Part shown: positions 27,659-37,130 of the stretch, piece by piece
Layout of the letters: every line of letters begins with the position of its first letter
How positions within the stretch are numbered: the stretch's first letter is position 1
Program-made: the position numbers and the translations under genes
Notes under the pieces: generated by a model
Told to the model about the DNA's origin: nothing
Seen by the model: the letters and a program-made list of their open reading frames with translations, nothing else
The model's database searches: none
Source: an uncultured Verrucomicrobia subdivision 3 bacterium
Lineage (GTDB): Bacteria > Verrucomicrobiota > Verrucomicrobiia > Limisphaerales > UBA11358
Direction of reading: 5' to 3'
DNA: 64,000 nt
NCBI GenBank assembly: GCA_903872345.1
Contig: CAIQKM010000074.1
Span: 54,592 to 118,591, forward strand

Positions 27659-28504
27659 TTACGCCACCTGAATGATCATCGCCGTGGTGTTGTCCCGGCC
27701 GTCGTTTTTCAGCGACTCGTTTACCAGCAGCTCGGCGGGATTGATTTTTTCGTCCGCCGCCGCCGCGCGCAGAATATCCACTAGATAATGATCGTACAGG
27801 CCTTCGGTGAGGCCGTCGGAGCAGATTAAAAAAGTGTCGCCGCGCTCACAGGCGACCGAGCCGGTCTGGGGATCCACGAATTGGTTTTCGCCGCCCAGGG
27901 CCTTTTGCAGAACGTTCCGGCGGGGATGGGTGCGAGCCTCGCGTTCGCTGATTTTCCCCTGGCGCAGCAGCCAGCCGACGTGGGTGTCATCGGCGGTGAG
28001 TTGTTTGATTTCAGTTTGCCCGCGGGGGAGATGATAAATCCGGCTGTCCCCGACATGGCCGAAATACATGCGGCCGGCGGTAAACCAGCACAAGCTCATG
28101 GTGGTTTGCATGCCGGCGCATTCGTCGTAGCAGGCGCCCAGATACGCGAGCGCCCGGTGGACCTCGCGATACAGTTCCTGGAGGGGATATTCGAAGCCTT
28201 CCTGAGTGCCGCCGACCGCCGGCTGGAAGGCGCGCGGGAGCAGCAGGGTGATTTTCTCCACGGCAATCTGGCTGGCATATTCGCCGGCCAGCGCGCCGCC
28301 CATCCCGTCGCACACCGCAAAGGTGAAATTATATTCCGCCGTGGACGCCTCGCCCGCCTTGCCCAGCCGGTGCGCCTCCCGCGCGTCAAAGCGCAAGCCC
28401 AGGAATGAATCCTCGTTGTTTTTCCGGACCTTGCCCCGATCCGTCCAGCCCGACCACCTCAGCGTGGCGGCCGGGGTTTTTGTGCCCGTCGTCGGCTTCT
28501 TCAT
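27659..28504 (-). CDS. PP2C-type serine/threonine protein phosphatase
   Basis: 281 residues. All PP2C/PPM motifs are present: RKNNEDSFLG, VCDGMGGALAGEYAS, GHVGDSRIY, ICSDGLTEGL and DGRDNTTAMII, with the metal-binding aspartates intact. The protein is soluble and cytoplasmic. Its ATG overlaps the stop codon of the miniature kinase gene by four bases, so the two are translationally coupled. It may reverse phosphorylation by that kinase, in the manner of Stp-type phosphatases paired with Hanks kinases. Confidence 0.92.
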   Translation of the reverse strand: MKKPTTGTKTPAATLRWSGWTDRGKVRKNNEDSFLGLRFDAREAHRLGKAGEASTAEYNFTFAVCDGMGGALAGEYASQIAVEKITLLLPRAFQPAVGGTQEGFEYPLQELYREVHRALAYLGACYDECAGMQTTMSLCWFTAGRMYFGHVGDSRIYHLPRGQTEIKQLTADDTHVGWLLRQGKISEREARTHPRRNVLQKALGGENQFVDPQTGSVACERGDTFLICSDGLTEGLYDHYLVDILRAAAADEKINPAELLVNESLKNDGRDNTTAMIIQVA

Positions 28505-28884
28505 GTTGGTTCCGGCAGGATGGTCGCGAATTCAAAATCAATCAAACAAAACCTCCCGTCGGCAAACCGGTAGGTGATATTGCGCGGATCGGCGTCATCG
28601 TGGCGCACGCCATATTTTTCCAGCTCGGCAAAGAGTTGCTGCGCGCGCTCCGCGTCAATGCGCTCCACCCGCGTGCCGCAATTGGTGGTGACAATGCGGA
28701 GCTGGACCGGGTCCGCTTCCAGCAGCCGGGGGACAAACGGGCAGCCGCGCGTTGCCAGATACTTGAGCACCTTGACCTCATTCGCGAAGCGCTTCCCCGC
28801 ATCCGGGCCGTGATAAGCCTTGTACACCCGGCCATCAAAACTCAGATGGACGGTGGCCCGGAGGGTGTCTTTGACTTTGAGCAT
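28501..28884 (-). CDS. Miniature protein-kinase-like protein
   Basis: 127 residues, only about half of a normal kinase domain, yet the catalytic elements are recognisable: a strand with Lys22 (RVYKAYHG), a helix C-like Glu36 (FANEVKVLKYL), a catalytic loop GVRHDDADPRN at 92-102 with Asn102, and a metal-binding D-F-E at 116-118 (CLIDFEFA). The order and spacing resemble RIO/Bud32/LPS-kinase relatives rather than Hanks kinases. It overlaps the PP2C gene by four bases (ATGA). Activity is unproven; it could be a pseudokinase. Confidence 0.7.
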   Translation of the reverse strand: MLKVKDTLRATVHLSFDGRVYKAYHGPDAGKRFANEVKVLKYLATRGCPFVPRLLEADPVQLRIVTTNCGTRVERIDAERAQQLFAELEKYGVRHDDADPRNITYRFADGRFCLIDFEFATILPEPT

Positions 28885-29004
28885 GGGACTCGCTTTAAAA
28901 TGCTGCTACGAACCTTTCAGATTCAATATCATTCATTCCCGGCCACTTGCAAAGCGGCATTGTTGGCCGCCTTAAACCCCGCAATGCAGTTGAAAACATT
29001 TCTT

Positions 29005-29132
29005 AACCACGGATGGATAAACACGGATGAGAAGATATTTCCGGACTGGAATAACCGGTGAATCAATGAGTACCCCAAACCCATCGGCCAAAACCGCCTC
29101 TGCCCCGGTTTTATCTGTGTTCATCCGCTTCT
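29005..29132. repeat. Imperfect inverted repeat around CACGGATG / TTCATCCG motifs
   Basis: The left arm around 29005-29034 (ACCACGGATGGATAAACACG core) and the right arm around 29111-29132 (ATCTGTGTTCATCCG core) are imperfect inverted copies. Sequences of the ACACGGATG type are common dispersed intergenic repeats in verrucomicrobial and planctomycete genomes; this statement is from general knowledge. Confidence 0.45.
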
Positions 29133-29261
29133 AATTTCCTTGTTTTTTCCTTAGCTTTTTTTGTCCTTGTATCACCAAGGCCGTGTCCGCCCGTGTTTCG
29201 CAAGCGGTTTGTTTGCAGAGGCCAACGGAAAACCGTTTTAAAAAGGGGAGATATAAGTTGT

Positions 29262-29302
29262 CATCACGCCGTTTTTTTGAAATTTTTTTTCCGGCGGTGA
29301 TG
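29262..29302 (+). promoter_or_regulatory. Hairpin with T-rich loop in the leader of the PEP-CTERM gene
   Basis: CATCACGCCG pairs with CGGCGGTGATG (one bulged base) across a loop of about 20 bases that is nearly all T. It ends 70 bases upstream of the ATG. It could be a leader element or part of the promoter region; the role is unknown. Confidence 0.4.
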
Positions 29303-29372
29303 TCTGGGGAGATAAAAATGGGCAGACAAAAACAAGCCGCATCACAAAAACACTAATACTACAATCATTATT

Positions 29373-30128
29373 ATGACCAAATCAGAAGGTATGAAATTAA
29401 ATGTGACCGGCCTCGCCTTTCTGGCTCTGGCGGGTGTCTTGGCTGCGGACAAAGCGCAAGCCGCTCCGCCGTATTCCACGAATTATAGCAACACGGCCAG
29501 TTGGAGCGGCTCTGCCTTTGAAAGCTTCGGTGTTAGCGGCTCCGGTTCCGAAGTTCTGGGCCAGACTTTCACCGCCCCGGCCGGCGTGTCGGCCAACATC
29601 AACAGCTTTTCCGTTTATTGCACCCCGGGGGTTTCATCCGGGTACGGCACCATCTATCTGTCCGGCGAGATTTTTGCCTGGAACGGCGGCACCGCCATTG
29701 GCGGCCCCGTGTATTCCGGTGAAACCACCGCCAATTCCACCAAGTCCGGGAATGGAACGTACCAGACGCTGACGTTTAACACCGGCAATCTGGTACTCAC
29801 GCCCGGCAGCGAATACATCGCCCTGCTTACCACCCTTAACTCCATCAGTCTGGCTGACAATGGCAACAATTATCCGCAGTTGTGGTTTGCCTCCGAGTCG
29901 TCCTCCGGCCTCTCTTATGGGGGCGGCAGCCTTGAATATCAAAATACAACCTACTATGGAGCCTTGAACAACTACACTTATGTCGCTGGCAGCGCCTCCT
30001 ACTCCATTCTGGATTGGAACGCCAATTTCACCGTCACCGCTCCGGTTCCCGAACCCGCCACCCTGGCTCTCGGCGGATTGGGCGTGTTGGCCCTCGGCTG
30101 GGCGCGTCGCAAGGCGGGCGCGAAGTAA
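29373..30128 (+). CDS. PEP-CTERM sorted secreted protein
   Basis: 251 residues. Signal peptide (GLAFLALAGVLAADKAQA), a beta-rich, Ser/Gly/Tyr-rich mature domain, and a complete PEP-CTERM signal: VPEPATLALGGLGVLALGWA followed by basic RRKAGAK. The PEP motif marks it for cleavage by an exosortase, which is not in this window. The middle (FTAPAGVSANINSFSVYC ... YIALLTT) resembles other PEP-CTERM proteins from Pedosphaera-like bacteria. The start at 29373 or the in-frame ATG at 29391 are both possible. Confidence 0.88.
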   Translation: MTKSEGMKLNVTGLAFLALAGVLAADKAQAAPPYSTNYSNTASWSGSAFESFGVSGSGSEVLGQTFTAPAGVSANINSFSVYCTPGVSSGYGTIYLSGEIFAWNGGTAIGGPVYSGETTANSTKSGNGTYQTLTFNTGNLVLTPGSEYIALLTTLNSISLADNGNNYPQLWFASESSSGLSYGGGSLEYQNTTYYGALNNYTYVAGSASYSILDWNANFTVTAPVPEPATLALGGLGVLALGWARRKAGAK

Positions 30129-30152
30129 TCATACAACATCCAATTCCAACGC

Positions 30153-30191
30153 AAGGGTTCAATCGCCTGAACGGTGGTTGAACCCTTTTTG
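30153..30191 (+). terminator. Rho-independent terminator after the PEP-CTERM gene
   Basis: AAGGGTTCAA pairs with TTGAACCCTT across an 18-base loop and is followed by a T-run (TTTTTG). It begins 25 bases after the stop codon. Confidence 0.8.
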
Positions 30192-30451
30192 TTAAGGCTT
30201 TTGGCAACGGGGGTGCCCACCAGCATGACAACTGACGGGTGATTGGTTGCGGGGTGCATTGTAGGACTTTAAAAAGACGCTGGCTGAATTTTAACAATTG
30301 TGACGCGGTGTTATTTGCCCTGCATGATTAAATTTAAACACCTGACTGGCCCATATTGGCCGGACGCCCGGCCGGTGAAGATAAAAATATGCGGTCGCAA
30401 CCTTTGCAAATACGCTACTTTGGTCATGTAGGCAGCAAATTTCTTGCGGTC

Positions 30452-30467
30452 TGGCACCTGTCCTGCT
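30452..30467 (+). promoter_or_regulatory. Sigma-54 promoter of glnII
   Basis: TGGCACCTGTCCTGCT matches TGGCAC-N5-TTGCW with one mismatch in the -12 box. GG (30453-30454) and GC (30465-30466) have the required spacing. Transcription would start near 30479, about 75 bases before the ATG at 30554. Together with the glnK promoter this suggests a shared RpoN nitrogen regulon. Confidence 0.75.
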
Positions 30468-30553
30468 AATTAGCATTAATACAGGTCCAGTCACAAGGCG
30501 CCAACGTCTTTAGTCTGGGGTCCCTGCGTTTAAAAACATTAACCATTACGCAC

Positions 30554-31603
30554 ATGGCAAAATATAAATTAGAATACCTCTGGCTGGACGGTTATGAACC
30601 CGTCGCCAATCTTCGCGGCAAAACCCAAATCAAGGAATTCGCGAGCTTTCCCAAGCTGGAACAGCTTCCGATGTGGGGTTTTGACGGCAGCTCGACCCGC
30701 CAGGCCGAAGGCCGCAGCTCTGACTGCATGCTGAAGCCGGTGGCCGTTTATCCCGATACCACCCGTAAAAACGGTGTGCTGGTCATGTGCGAAGTCATGA
30801 TGCCGGACGGGGTCACGCCGCACCCCACCAACGGTCGCGCGACCATTCCCGATGATCCCGGCGCCTGGTTCGGTTTCGAGCAGGAATATTTCCTGTATCA
30901 GGATGGCAAGCCCCTCGGCTTCCCGGCGGATGGCGGCTATCCCTATCCCCAGGGCCTTTACTACACCGGCGTGGGCTACTCCTCCGTGGGTGACATCGCC
31001 CGCGAAATCGTCGAAGAACATCTCGACCTCTGCCTCGATGCCGGCATCAACCATGAAGGCATCAATGCCGAAGTGGCCAAGGGCCAGTGGGAATTTCAGA
31101 TCTTCGGCAAGGGTTCCAAAAACGCCGCCGACCAGGTCTGGGTCGCCCGTTATATCCTCATGCGCCTGTGCGAAAAATACGGCGTGGATGTGAACTTCCA
31201 TTGCAAACCCCTCGGCAAAGACGTGGACTGGAACGGTTCCGGCATGCACTCCAACTTCTCCACCACCTATATGCGCGAAGTCGGCGGCAAGGACTACTTC
31301 GAAGCCCTCATGGCGGCGTTCGACAAATACAAGAACGAACACATCGCCGTGTACGGTCCGGACAATCATCTGCGCCTCACCGGCCTGCATGAAACGCAGT
31401 CCATCGACAAGTTTAACTACGGCGTGGCCAACCGCGGTGCGTCCGTCCGCGTGCCCCACAGCTTCGTGAACAACGGCTACAAGGGCTACTTGGAAGACCG
31501 CCGTCCGAACTCCCAGGGCGACCCCTATAAGATCGCGGGCCGCATCCTGCAGACCATCGCCACGGTGCCGACACCGGCCGCCCCCAAGAAGGGCAAGAAG
31601 TAA
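30554..31603 (+). CDS. glnII: Glutamine synthetase, GSII (eukaryote-like) type
   Basis: 349 residues, the length of GSII enzymes rather than the ~470 of GSI. It begins with [21 protein letters not shown] and has [23 protein letters not shown], the [18 protein letters not shown] region with the metal-binding glutamates, [19 protein letters not shown] and NRGASVRVP. It makes glutamine from glutamate and ammonia. Regulated here most likely by sigma-54. The C-terminus ends in a basic tail (PKKGKK). Confidence 0.95.
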   Translation: MAKYKLEYLWLDGYEPVANLRGKTQIKEFASFPKLEQLPMWGFDGSSTRQAEGRSSDCMLKPVAVYPDTTRKNGVLVMCEVMMPDGVTPHPTNGRATIPDDPGAWFGFEQEYFLYQDGKPLGFPADGGYPYPQGLYYTGVGYSSVGDIAREIVEEHLDLCLDAGINHEGINAEVAKGQWEFQIFGKGSKNAADQVWVARYILMRLCEKYGVDVNFHCKPLGKDVDWNGSGMHSNFSTTYMREVGGKDYFEALMAAFDKYKNEHIAVYGPDNHLRLTGLHETQSIDKFNYGVANRGASVRVPHSFVNNGYKGYLEDRRPNSQGDPYKIAGRILQTIATVPTPAAPKKGKK

Positions 31604-31639
31604 TCGTTAGCAACCCGTTCGGAGGAACCGGGACAACGC

Positions 31640-31669
31640 GGCGCGGGCCTGATGGCCCGCGCCGTTTTT
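31640..31669 (+). terminator. Rho-independent terminator after glnII
   Basis: GGCGCGGGCC pairs with GGCCCGCGCC across a TGAT loop, followed by GTTTTTC. It lies 37 bases after the stop codon. Confidence 0.88.
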
Positions 31670-31727
31670 CTTTTGCTGTCCCCGGTTTATCATTGCAAAA
31701 CCGGCCGTTCCGCCTACAATTCCCCCC

Positions 31728-32120
31728 ATGGAAAAGTCGCAGTTGCTGCAATATCTTCCGATCCTGTTTTTGCTGGCCGCCGCCGTTGGTTTCGCCGCCG
31801 GCACCCTGACCATCTCCGCGTTGCTCGGCAAGTTTGGCAAGCGCACCAAGGCCAAGGACGCCGCGTACGAATGCGGCAAGGACCCCATTGGCGAAGGCTC
31901 CTCCCGCTTCTCGGTCAAATTCTACCTCGTGGCCATGCTGTTCATCCTGTTCGATATCGAAGTGGTGTTCATGTATCCGTGGGCCGTGGTGTACAAGGAC
32001 ATGCTGGCGGATCACGCCACCCGCGACCTGATTTTTGTCTCGATGCTTTCTTTCCTTGGCATCCTATTCGCCGGCTATTTGTACGCGGTTAAGAAAAAAG
32101 CCTTCGACTGGCGCTCTTGA
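31728..32120 (+). CDS. nuoA: NADH-quinone oxidoreductase subunit A
   Basis: 130 residues with three transmembrane helices (YLPILFLLAAAVGFAAGTL, FYLVAMLFILFDIEVVFMYPWAV, LIFVSMLSFLGILFAGYLYAV). The conserved loop AYECGKDP and the FDIEVVF(M)YPWA helix are the NuoA signatures. It is a membrane subunit of respiratory complex I. nuoB would normally follow; here the next gene is a phosphomannomutase, so this is a solitary copy. Confidence 0.94.
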   Translation: MEKSQLLQYLPILFLLAAAVGFAAGTLTISALLGKFGKRTKAKDAAYECGKDPIGEGSSRFSVKFYLVAMLFILFDIEVVFMYPWAVVYKDMLADHATRDLIFVSMLSFLGILFAGYLYAVKKKAFDWRS

Positions 32121-32223
32121 ACCCAACCCCGGCCGCAGCCGGGGCGGGTTGGTGAACATCGCTGGCGGGGTGTTTTTTGGATTTTGATTGCGGCATTCCC
32201 GGTTTTTCTGAATTCTCAACATC

Positions 32224-33657
32224 ATGGCTACCATCAAATTTGGCACCTCGGGCTGGCGCGAAATCATTGCGCGTGACTTCACCTTTGACAACGTCCAACT
32301 GGCCACCCAGGCCATTGCCGATTATCTCAACGCCGAACTGAAGAATCCGGCGTCGTCCATCGCCGGCCGCCAGCCGGTCATCATTCTGGGGCACGACACG
32401 CGCTTTCTCGGGCGCCACTTCTCACTGGCTGCCGCCGAGGTTTTGGCGGCCAATGGTATCACGCCGCTCCTGTGCGACCGCGATACGCCCACGCCGGTCA
32501 TCGCCCACACCATCCGCCAGCGCAAGGCCATTGGCGGCATCAACATGACCGCCAGCCACAATCCGGCGGAATATCAGGGCCTCAAATTTTCCACTTACAA
32601 TGGCGCGCCCGCCACACCGGATGTCACCAAGCAGATCGAAGCGAACATTCTCAAATTGCAGGCCGCGAACTGGTCGTTCAAAGGCGTCCAATTCGGCACC
32701 TACACCTGCAAGACGATCAATCCGCTGCCGGACTATTTCAAGCAGATCAACAAACTGGTGGATTTTGCCGCCATCAAAAAGGCGAAGCTGAAGGTGGCGG
32801 TGGACATCAGTTACGGCACCGCGCACGGCTACTTGGACGTGTTGCTGGAAAAAGCCGCGGCCAAGGTGACGATGTTCCATAACGAGCTGAATCCTCTGTT
32901 TGGCGGGCATCATCCCGAACCCAATGCGGAAGGCATGGCGGACGCCGCCAAGTTCGTCCGCAGCGGCAAGGCGCAGATCGGTCTCGGCACCGATGGCGAT
33001 GCCGACCGCTTCGGCATTGTGGACAAGGATGGCACCTGGCTCACACCCAACCAAATTCTCGCGCTGGCGCTGTACCATTTGAAGAAAAACCGCGGCTGGA
33101 CCGGCGCGGTGGTACGCACCGTGCCCACGAGCCATCAGGTGGATGCCGTGGCCGCGCTGCTCGGCGTGAAGGTGCATGAGACTCCCGTGGGTTTCAAATA
33201 CATCGGTGCCCTGATGGAAAGCGAACCGATCATTGTCGGCGGCGAAGAATCCGGCGGCTTGAGCGTGAAAGGTCATGTGCCGGAAAAGGACGGCATCCTC
33301 GCCTGCCTGCTCATGGCCGAACTGGTGGCCACGGAGAAAAAATCACTCGGCCGTATTTTGTCGGATCTCTCCAAAAAGACCGGGGAATTTTACAGCGACC
33401 GCATCAATATTTCCTTTTCCCCGGAGAAGAAAGACGCGCTACTGGCCAAGCTGGGCAGCGGGCTCACGGCCATTGGCAAGTTCAAGGTGGAACAGTTTAT
33501 CACCACCGACGGTTTCAAGTTTTTGCTCCCGAACCATGAATGGGTGGCCTTCCGCGCCAGCGGCACGGAACCGCTCATCCGCTGCTATCTCGAGGCGAAG
33601 AGCAAAGCGAATCTCAAGAAGCTCGACGCCGCCTGCCGCCAGTTGCTGGCGGTGTGA
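32224..33657 (+). CDS. Phosphomannomutase / phosphoglucomutase family enzyme
   Basis: 477 residues, alpha-D-phosphohexomutase superfamily. It has the N-terminal FGTSGWREIIARDFTFDN, the phosphoserine loop NMTASHNPAEY, the metal-binding GTDGDADRFGI, the sugar-binding GGEESGGLS and the C-terminal phosphate-binding RASGTEPLIR. It moves phosphate between C1 and C6 of glucose or mannose, feeding nucleotide-sugar synthesis. The precise sugar is not decidable from sequence. The start at 32224 follows a 100-base gap after nuoA. Confidence 0.92.
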   Translation: MATIKFGTSGWREIIARDFTFDNVQLATQAIADYLNAELKNPASSIAGRQPVIILGHDTRFLGRHFSLAAAEVLAANGITPLLCDRDTPTPVIAHTIRQRKAIGGINMTASHNPAEYQGLKFSTYNGAPATPDVTKQIEANILKLQAANWSFKGVQFGTYTCKTINPLPDYFKQINKLVDFAAIKKAKLKVAVDISYGTAHGYLDVLLEKAAAKVTMFHNELNPLFGGHHPEPNAEGMADAAKFVRSGKAQIGLGTDGDADRFGIVDKDGTWLTPNQILALALYHLKKNRGWTGAVVRTVPTSHQVDAVAALLGVKVHETPVGFKYIGALMESEPIIVGGEESGGLSVKGHVPEKDGILACLLMAELVATEKKSLGRILSDLSKKTGEFYSDRINISFSPEKKDALLAKLGSGLTAIGKFKVEQFITTDGFKFLLPNHEWVAFRASGTEPLIRCYLEAKSKANLKKLDAACRQLLAV

Positions 33658-33678
33658 GACAATACCGTCCGGCGGGGC

Positions 33679-34320
33679 TCAAATGGGCAATGAGCCCTGC
33701 ACGGGCTTGGGTTTGGCGTTCTTCAGAGGCGCGCCGGAATCTTTCAGATTCCGGTGCCGGTAATGCAGAATCTTAAACTCCGGTTCATCCCGGATTTCTT
33801 CGACCAGATCGAACTTGTCTTCGAACGGCGGGAAAAAAGCATCGCCCCCCTCAATGTCACGCTTCACCAAAGTCAGGTACAGATCCGAGCACCGGGGCAG
33901 GGTTTGCTCATAAATTTCCGCGCCGCCGCAGATGAAGATGTCGTTGGGAAATTCCGCCGGATCCAGCTTGTCGAGCGACCGGAAAATGAGAATGTCCGTC
34001 TGCTGTTTGCCGGACATTTTTGAGAAATGGAACTGGTACGCGCGTTTGAGATATTTGCCACCGCGCCATTCGTGATACGCGCCGAAAATTTCCGGATGGC
34101 TTTTGATCAGCCGCTGCGGATGCCGGGTGAGCACCATGTTCTTGCGGTTGGGGAGGGGTTTGCCGATGGATTCAAAGGTTTTCCTTCCCATCACCACCAC
34201 GTTGCCCATGGTCATTTTCTTGAACCATTTGAAATCCTCGGGCAGATGCCAGGGAATCTTGTTGCCGGCGCCAATCACCCGGTTCTGCGACATCGCCACG
34301 ATGGCCTTGAAATATTTCAT
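33679..34320 (-). CDS. folA: Dihydrofolate reductase
   Basis: 213 residues from the ATG at 34318-34320, where the family match begins ([17 protein letters not shown]). Motifs: [35 protein letters not shown] and the nucleotide-binding [11 protein letters not shown]. It is about 45 residues longer than the usual ~165, because of an insertion between about residues 68 and 115 (basic/aromatic, [13 protein letters not shown]) and a longer tail. It reduces dihydrofolate to tetrahydrofolate. The start overlaps the stop of the SanA-like gene by four bases, in an operon with thyA. Confidence 0.92.
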   Translation of the reverse strand: MKYFKAIVAMSQNRVIGAGNKIPWHLPEDFKWFKKMTMGNVVVMGRKTFESIGKPLPNRKNMVLTRHPQRLIKSHPEIFGAYHEWRGGKYLKRAYQFHFSKMSGKQQTDILIFRSLDKLDPAEFPNDIFICGGAEIYEQTLPRCSDLYLTLVKRDIEGGDAFFPPFEDKFDLVEEIRDEPEFKILHYRHRNLKDSGAPLKNAKPKPVQGSLPI

Positions 34321-35018
34321 GGCGTATTGACGGAAACCAGAATGGGTTCTTGCGGGCCCAGAAATTTCGGCTGACGGTGCAGCAGGTACAAATCCACCGC
34401 GCACCAAGTGCGGGCAAATTGTTCGCGCACTTCCGCCCGGAGCGACCAGCTTTTCAGCCCCACATCGGGCGCGGCCAAGGCCACCGCCTCCAGCCCGTGC
34501 CGCCGGGCAATCCAGAGGGCGCGGGGACAATGATACGCCTCGGTAATGATCGTGCAGCGGGGCAAATTGAAAATCTCTTTCGCCCGCACCACTGAGTCCA
34601 GCGTACGGAAGCCGGCGTAGTCGCAGGTGATCGCCTCCGCCGGCACCCCGGCGGCGATCAGGGCGTTCCGCATATCCGTCGGCTCGTCATAGCTGGCGAT
34701 ATGGTTGTCGCCGCTCACGAGCAGGTGGCGCACCTTGCCGGCCCGGTAGAGTGCCGCAGCGGCGGCGATGCGCTGATTGAAATGCAGGTTGGGTTGACCG
34801 CTCCGGGTGACCTTGGAAGTGCCCAGAACCAGACCCACCTCGTTGGCGGGAACGGTGGTGACGGCAGAGAAAATTCGCCCGGCAGAAAGCTGCCGGCAGG
34901 TGCGGTTGGCGGCCAGCATCCCGCCAGCAGCCAAGGTTGCCAGAACCGCCATGCCGGCGACTAGCGCCAGCCGGTGTGCCCGGGCCCGGCCAGGGACTTT
35001 TCCCAAAGTTGATTTCAT
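34317..35018 (-). CDS. SanA/ElyC/YdcF family membrane protein (DUF218)
   Basis: 233 residues from the ATG at 35016-35018. One N-terminal transmembrane helix ([21 protein letters not shown]) and a DUF218 domain: [70 protein letters not shown] and [18 protein letters not shown]. This matches SanA (vancomycin sensitivity protein) and is probably an envelope protein facing the periplasm. It overlaps folA by four bases. Confidence 0.88.
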   Translation of the reverse strand: MKSTLGKVPGRARAHRLALVAGMAVLATLAAGGMLAANRTCRQLSAGRIFSAVTTVPANEVGLVLGTSKVTRSGQPNLHFNQRIAAAAALYRAGKVRHLLVSGDNHIASYDEPTDMRNALIAAGVPAEAITCDYAGFRTLDSVVRAKEIFNLPRCTIITEAYHCPRALWIARRHGLEAVALAAPDVGLKSWSLRAEVREQFARTWCAVDLYLLHRQPKFLGPQEPILVSVNTP

Positions 35019-35082
35019 ATGCCTTGCCGTTAACAGTAGGTTCACCGGCGTTGCCTGTAAATCCCGTTCCGACCGCCTGCCG

Positions 35083-35880
35083 TCACACCGCCACCGGCGC
35101 CTTGATGCCCGGGTGCGGGTCGTAGCCGACCAATTCAAAATCCTCGAACTTGAAATCGTGGATGTCTTTCACCGCCGGATTCAGTTTCATCCGCGGCAGG
35201 GGACGCAGTTCGCGCGACAGTTGCAACCTGGCCTGCTCCAGATGGTTGGCGTAGAGGTGCAGGTCGCCAAAGGTATGAATGAAATCGCCCGCCTTCAACC
35301 CGCACACTTGGGCGACCATCAGCGTCAGCAGCGCATAGCTGGCAATGTTGAAGGGCACACCGAGAAAGATGTCCGCGCTGCGCTGGTAAAGCTGGCAGCT
35401 CAATTCGCCTTCGCTCACATAGAACTGGAACAGGGAATGACATGGCGGCAGCGCCATAGTCTGGATTTCGCCGGGATTCCAGGCGCTGACAATCAGGCGC
35501 CGGCTGTCGGGATTCTTTTTGATCTGGGCGATGACATCGTCAATCTGGTTGATGCTCCGGCCATCGGCGGTGCGCCAGTCGGTCCATTGCGCGCCATAGA
35601 CGCGGCCCAGATCGCCGGTCTCTTTGTTGGCCCATTCATCCCAGATGCTCACCCCATGTTCGTTGAGCCATTTGATGTTGGTATCGCCGCGCAGGAACCA
35701 GAGCAGCTCATAAATGATGGACTTGGTATGCACCTTCTTGGTGGTGAGCAGCGGAAAGGTGTCGCCCAGCGGAAAGCGGGCCTGCGCGCCAAAGAGGGAA
35801 TACGTGCCGGTCCCGGTGCGGTCGGCCTTGAACTTGCCGTGTTCCATCACGTGTCGCAGCAAATCGAGGTATTGAATCAT
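35083..35880 (-). CDS. thyA: Thymidylate synthase
   Basis: 265 residues, matching the 264-residue E. coli enzyme. The active-site Cys147 sits in [31 protein letters not shown], the folate-binding [17 protein letters not shown] and the C-terminal GIKAPVAV are intact. It methylates dUMP to dTMP using methylene-tetrahydrofolate, producing dihydrofolate that the downstream folA enzyme recycles. First gene of the leftward thyA-sanA-folA operon (64-base gap to sanA). Confidence 0.97.
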   Translation of the reverse strand: MIQYLDLLRHVMEHGKFKADRTGTGTYSLFGAQARFPLGDTFPLLTTKKVHTKSIIYELLWFLRGDTNIKWLNEHGVSIWDEWANKETGDLGRVYGAQWTDWRTADGRSINQIDDVIAQIKKNPDSRRLIVSAWNPGEIQTMALPPCHSLFQFYVSEGELSCQLYQRSADIFLGVPFNIASYALLTLMVAQVCGLKAGDFIHTFGDLHLYANHLEQARLQLSRELRPLPRMKLNPAVKDIHDFKFEDFELVGYDPHPGIKAPVAV

Positions 35881-36122
35881 GCCGGGAAAACTCTAACCCC
35901 GCGCCGGGGGAAAGGAAAGAATTTGGATGCCGGGCCAAGGCGGAGGGCAAGTGCTGAAGGCCATGGCTGACAACAGACCGTTCCCCCGCCCGCCGGCGAA
36001 CCCGACCTGCGTGACAACCTGAACGCCGGAAATTCCGTCCGGCTGCACTTTTTTCAAACATCTTTGCATATTTGGCTGGATGACAGGTTGGATGGGGTAG
36101 TGTTAAATGCAACCATAACCAC

Positions 36123-37061
36123 GTGAATTTATCTAAAACACCCAAACGGCTCTGTCGTACCCATATTGGGGACGCTCAAGGAGGTTTCACCCTCATCGAA
36201 CTGCTGGTGGTCATCGCCATCATCGCCATTCTCGCGGCCATGCTGCTGCCGGCGCTGGCTTTGGCCAAGCAAAAAGCTTATCTGGCTGCCTGCCAGAGCA
36301 ACCTGAAACAAATCGGCGTGGGGCTCAACGTCTATACGTCCGACAATGCGGATTATTTTCCGGCGTCGGGGTGGGTGTCCGGCGGCAACCCTTGGGAAAC
36401 GCATGAGGTCATGCGTTATGGCGGGCTGGGCAAAGACGTGTCGACCGGCGGAATTACCCAAGGCCCTTATGCCATGGGGTCGCTGTTTTTCAGCAAGATC
36501 ATCCCGGCCGGCCAGGTGTTTTACTGCCCGTCCGTGCATTCCGGCGAATACTGGTTTGGCGCCTACAATGAGGCCGGGTCGCCCTGGCCTTCGATTCCGG
36601 CTGACTATTACTCCATTCCCGGCATTCCGTCGGGTGCCAATCCCTATGTCCGGTGCAGTTACAGCTACTATGTGCAGTCCAAGACGCTCGGTGCCGCGTC
36701 GGGAACTTATGGCGGCCCCAGCCTCCCGGTCCAAGCCTACTCCTCGCAAACGTTTAACAGCCCAAATCCGAGCGACGCGCCGAACACGATCAACACGCTG
36801 ACCCCGCTGAAAAGCTCCCAAGTGGATCCCACCAAGTCCATCGTCGTGGACACGCTTGACCAGACGACGGACATCCTGCACAAAAGCGGCAGCAGTCCGG
36901 CCGGCTTGAATGTGCTTTTCACCGACGCGCATGTGAATTTTGCGTCGGTCAAAGGAAACAGTCGCAAGGGTTCCTACCAGTGGTTCGACCCCAATCTGTG
37001 GCCCTCCGGGGCCGTGGATGCCGATAGTTTCCGCATCATTGTAAACTCCTTCCAACCCTAA
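36123..37061 (+). CDS. Pseudopilin-like protein with prepilin N-terminus (DUF1559/T2SS G-like)
   Basis: 312 residues. The N-terminus after a 20-residue leader is [17 protein letters not shown], the type IV prepilin cleavage motif with Glu5. The globular part has [21 protein letters not shown] and a late [17 protein letters not shown], typical of the H-X9-DG-related proteins of Planctomycetes and Verrucomicrobiota. These are exported, membrane-anchored pseudopilins of unknown function. It lies 69 bases upstream of a PATR surface protein gene. Confidence 0.85.
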   Translation: MNLSKTPKRLCRTHIGDAQGGFTLIELLVVIAIIAILAAMLLPALALAKQKAYLAACQSNLKQIGVGLNVYTSDNADYFPASGWVSGGNPWETHEVMRYGGLGKDVSTGGITQGPYAMGSLFFSKIIPAGQVFYCPSVHSGEYWFGAYNEAGSPWPSIPADYYSIPGIPSGANPYVRCSYSYYVQSKTLGAASGTYGGPSLPVQAYSSQTFNSPNPSDAPNTINTLTPLKSSQVDPTKSIVVDTLDQTTDILHKSGSSPAGLNVLFTDAHVNFASVKGNSRKGSYQWFDPNLWPSGAVDADSFRIIVNSFQP

Positions 37062-37130
37062 CCCGGATTTGCTCCCATCACCTTAATATCGAGTTGATAG
37101 TCAGTCCAAACCAGCCAAACAACCAACCAC

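Larger units (their letters stand above)
28885..29372. other. Divergent intergenic region (488 bases) before the PEP-CTERM gene
   Basis: No supported gene. It contains the promoters of the leftward kinase/phosphatase pair and the rightward PEP-CTERM gene, an inverted repeat pair at 29005-29132 and a T-rich hairpin at 29262-29302. Composition drops in GC towards the right end. Confidence 0.5.
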
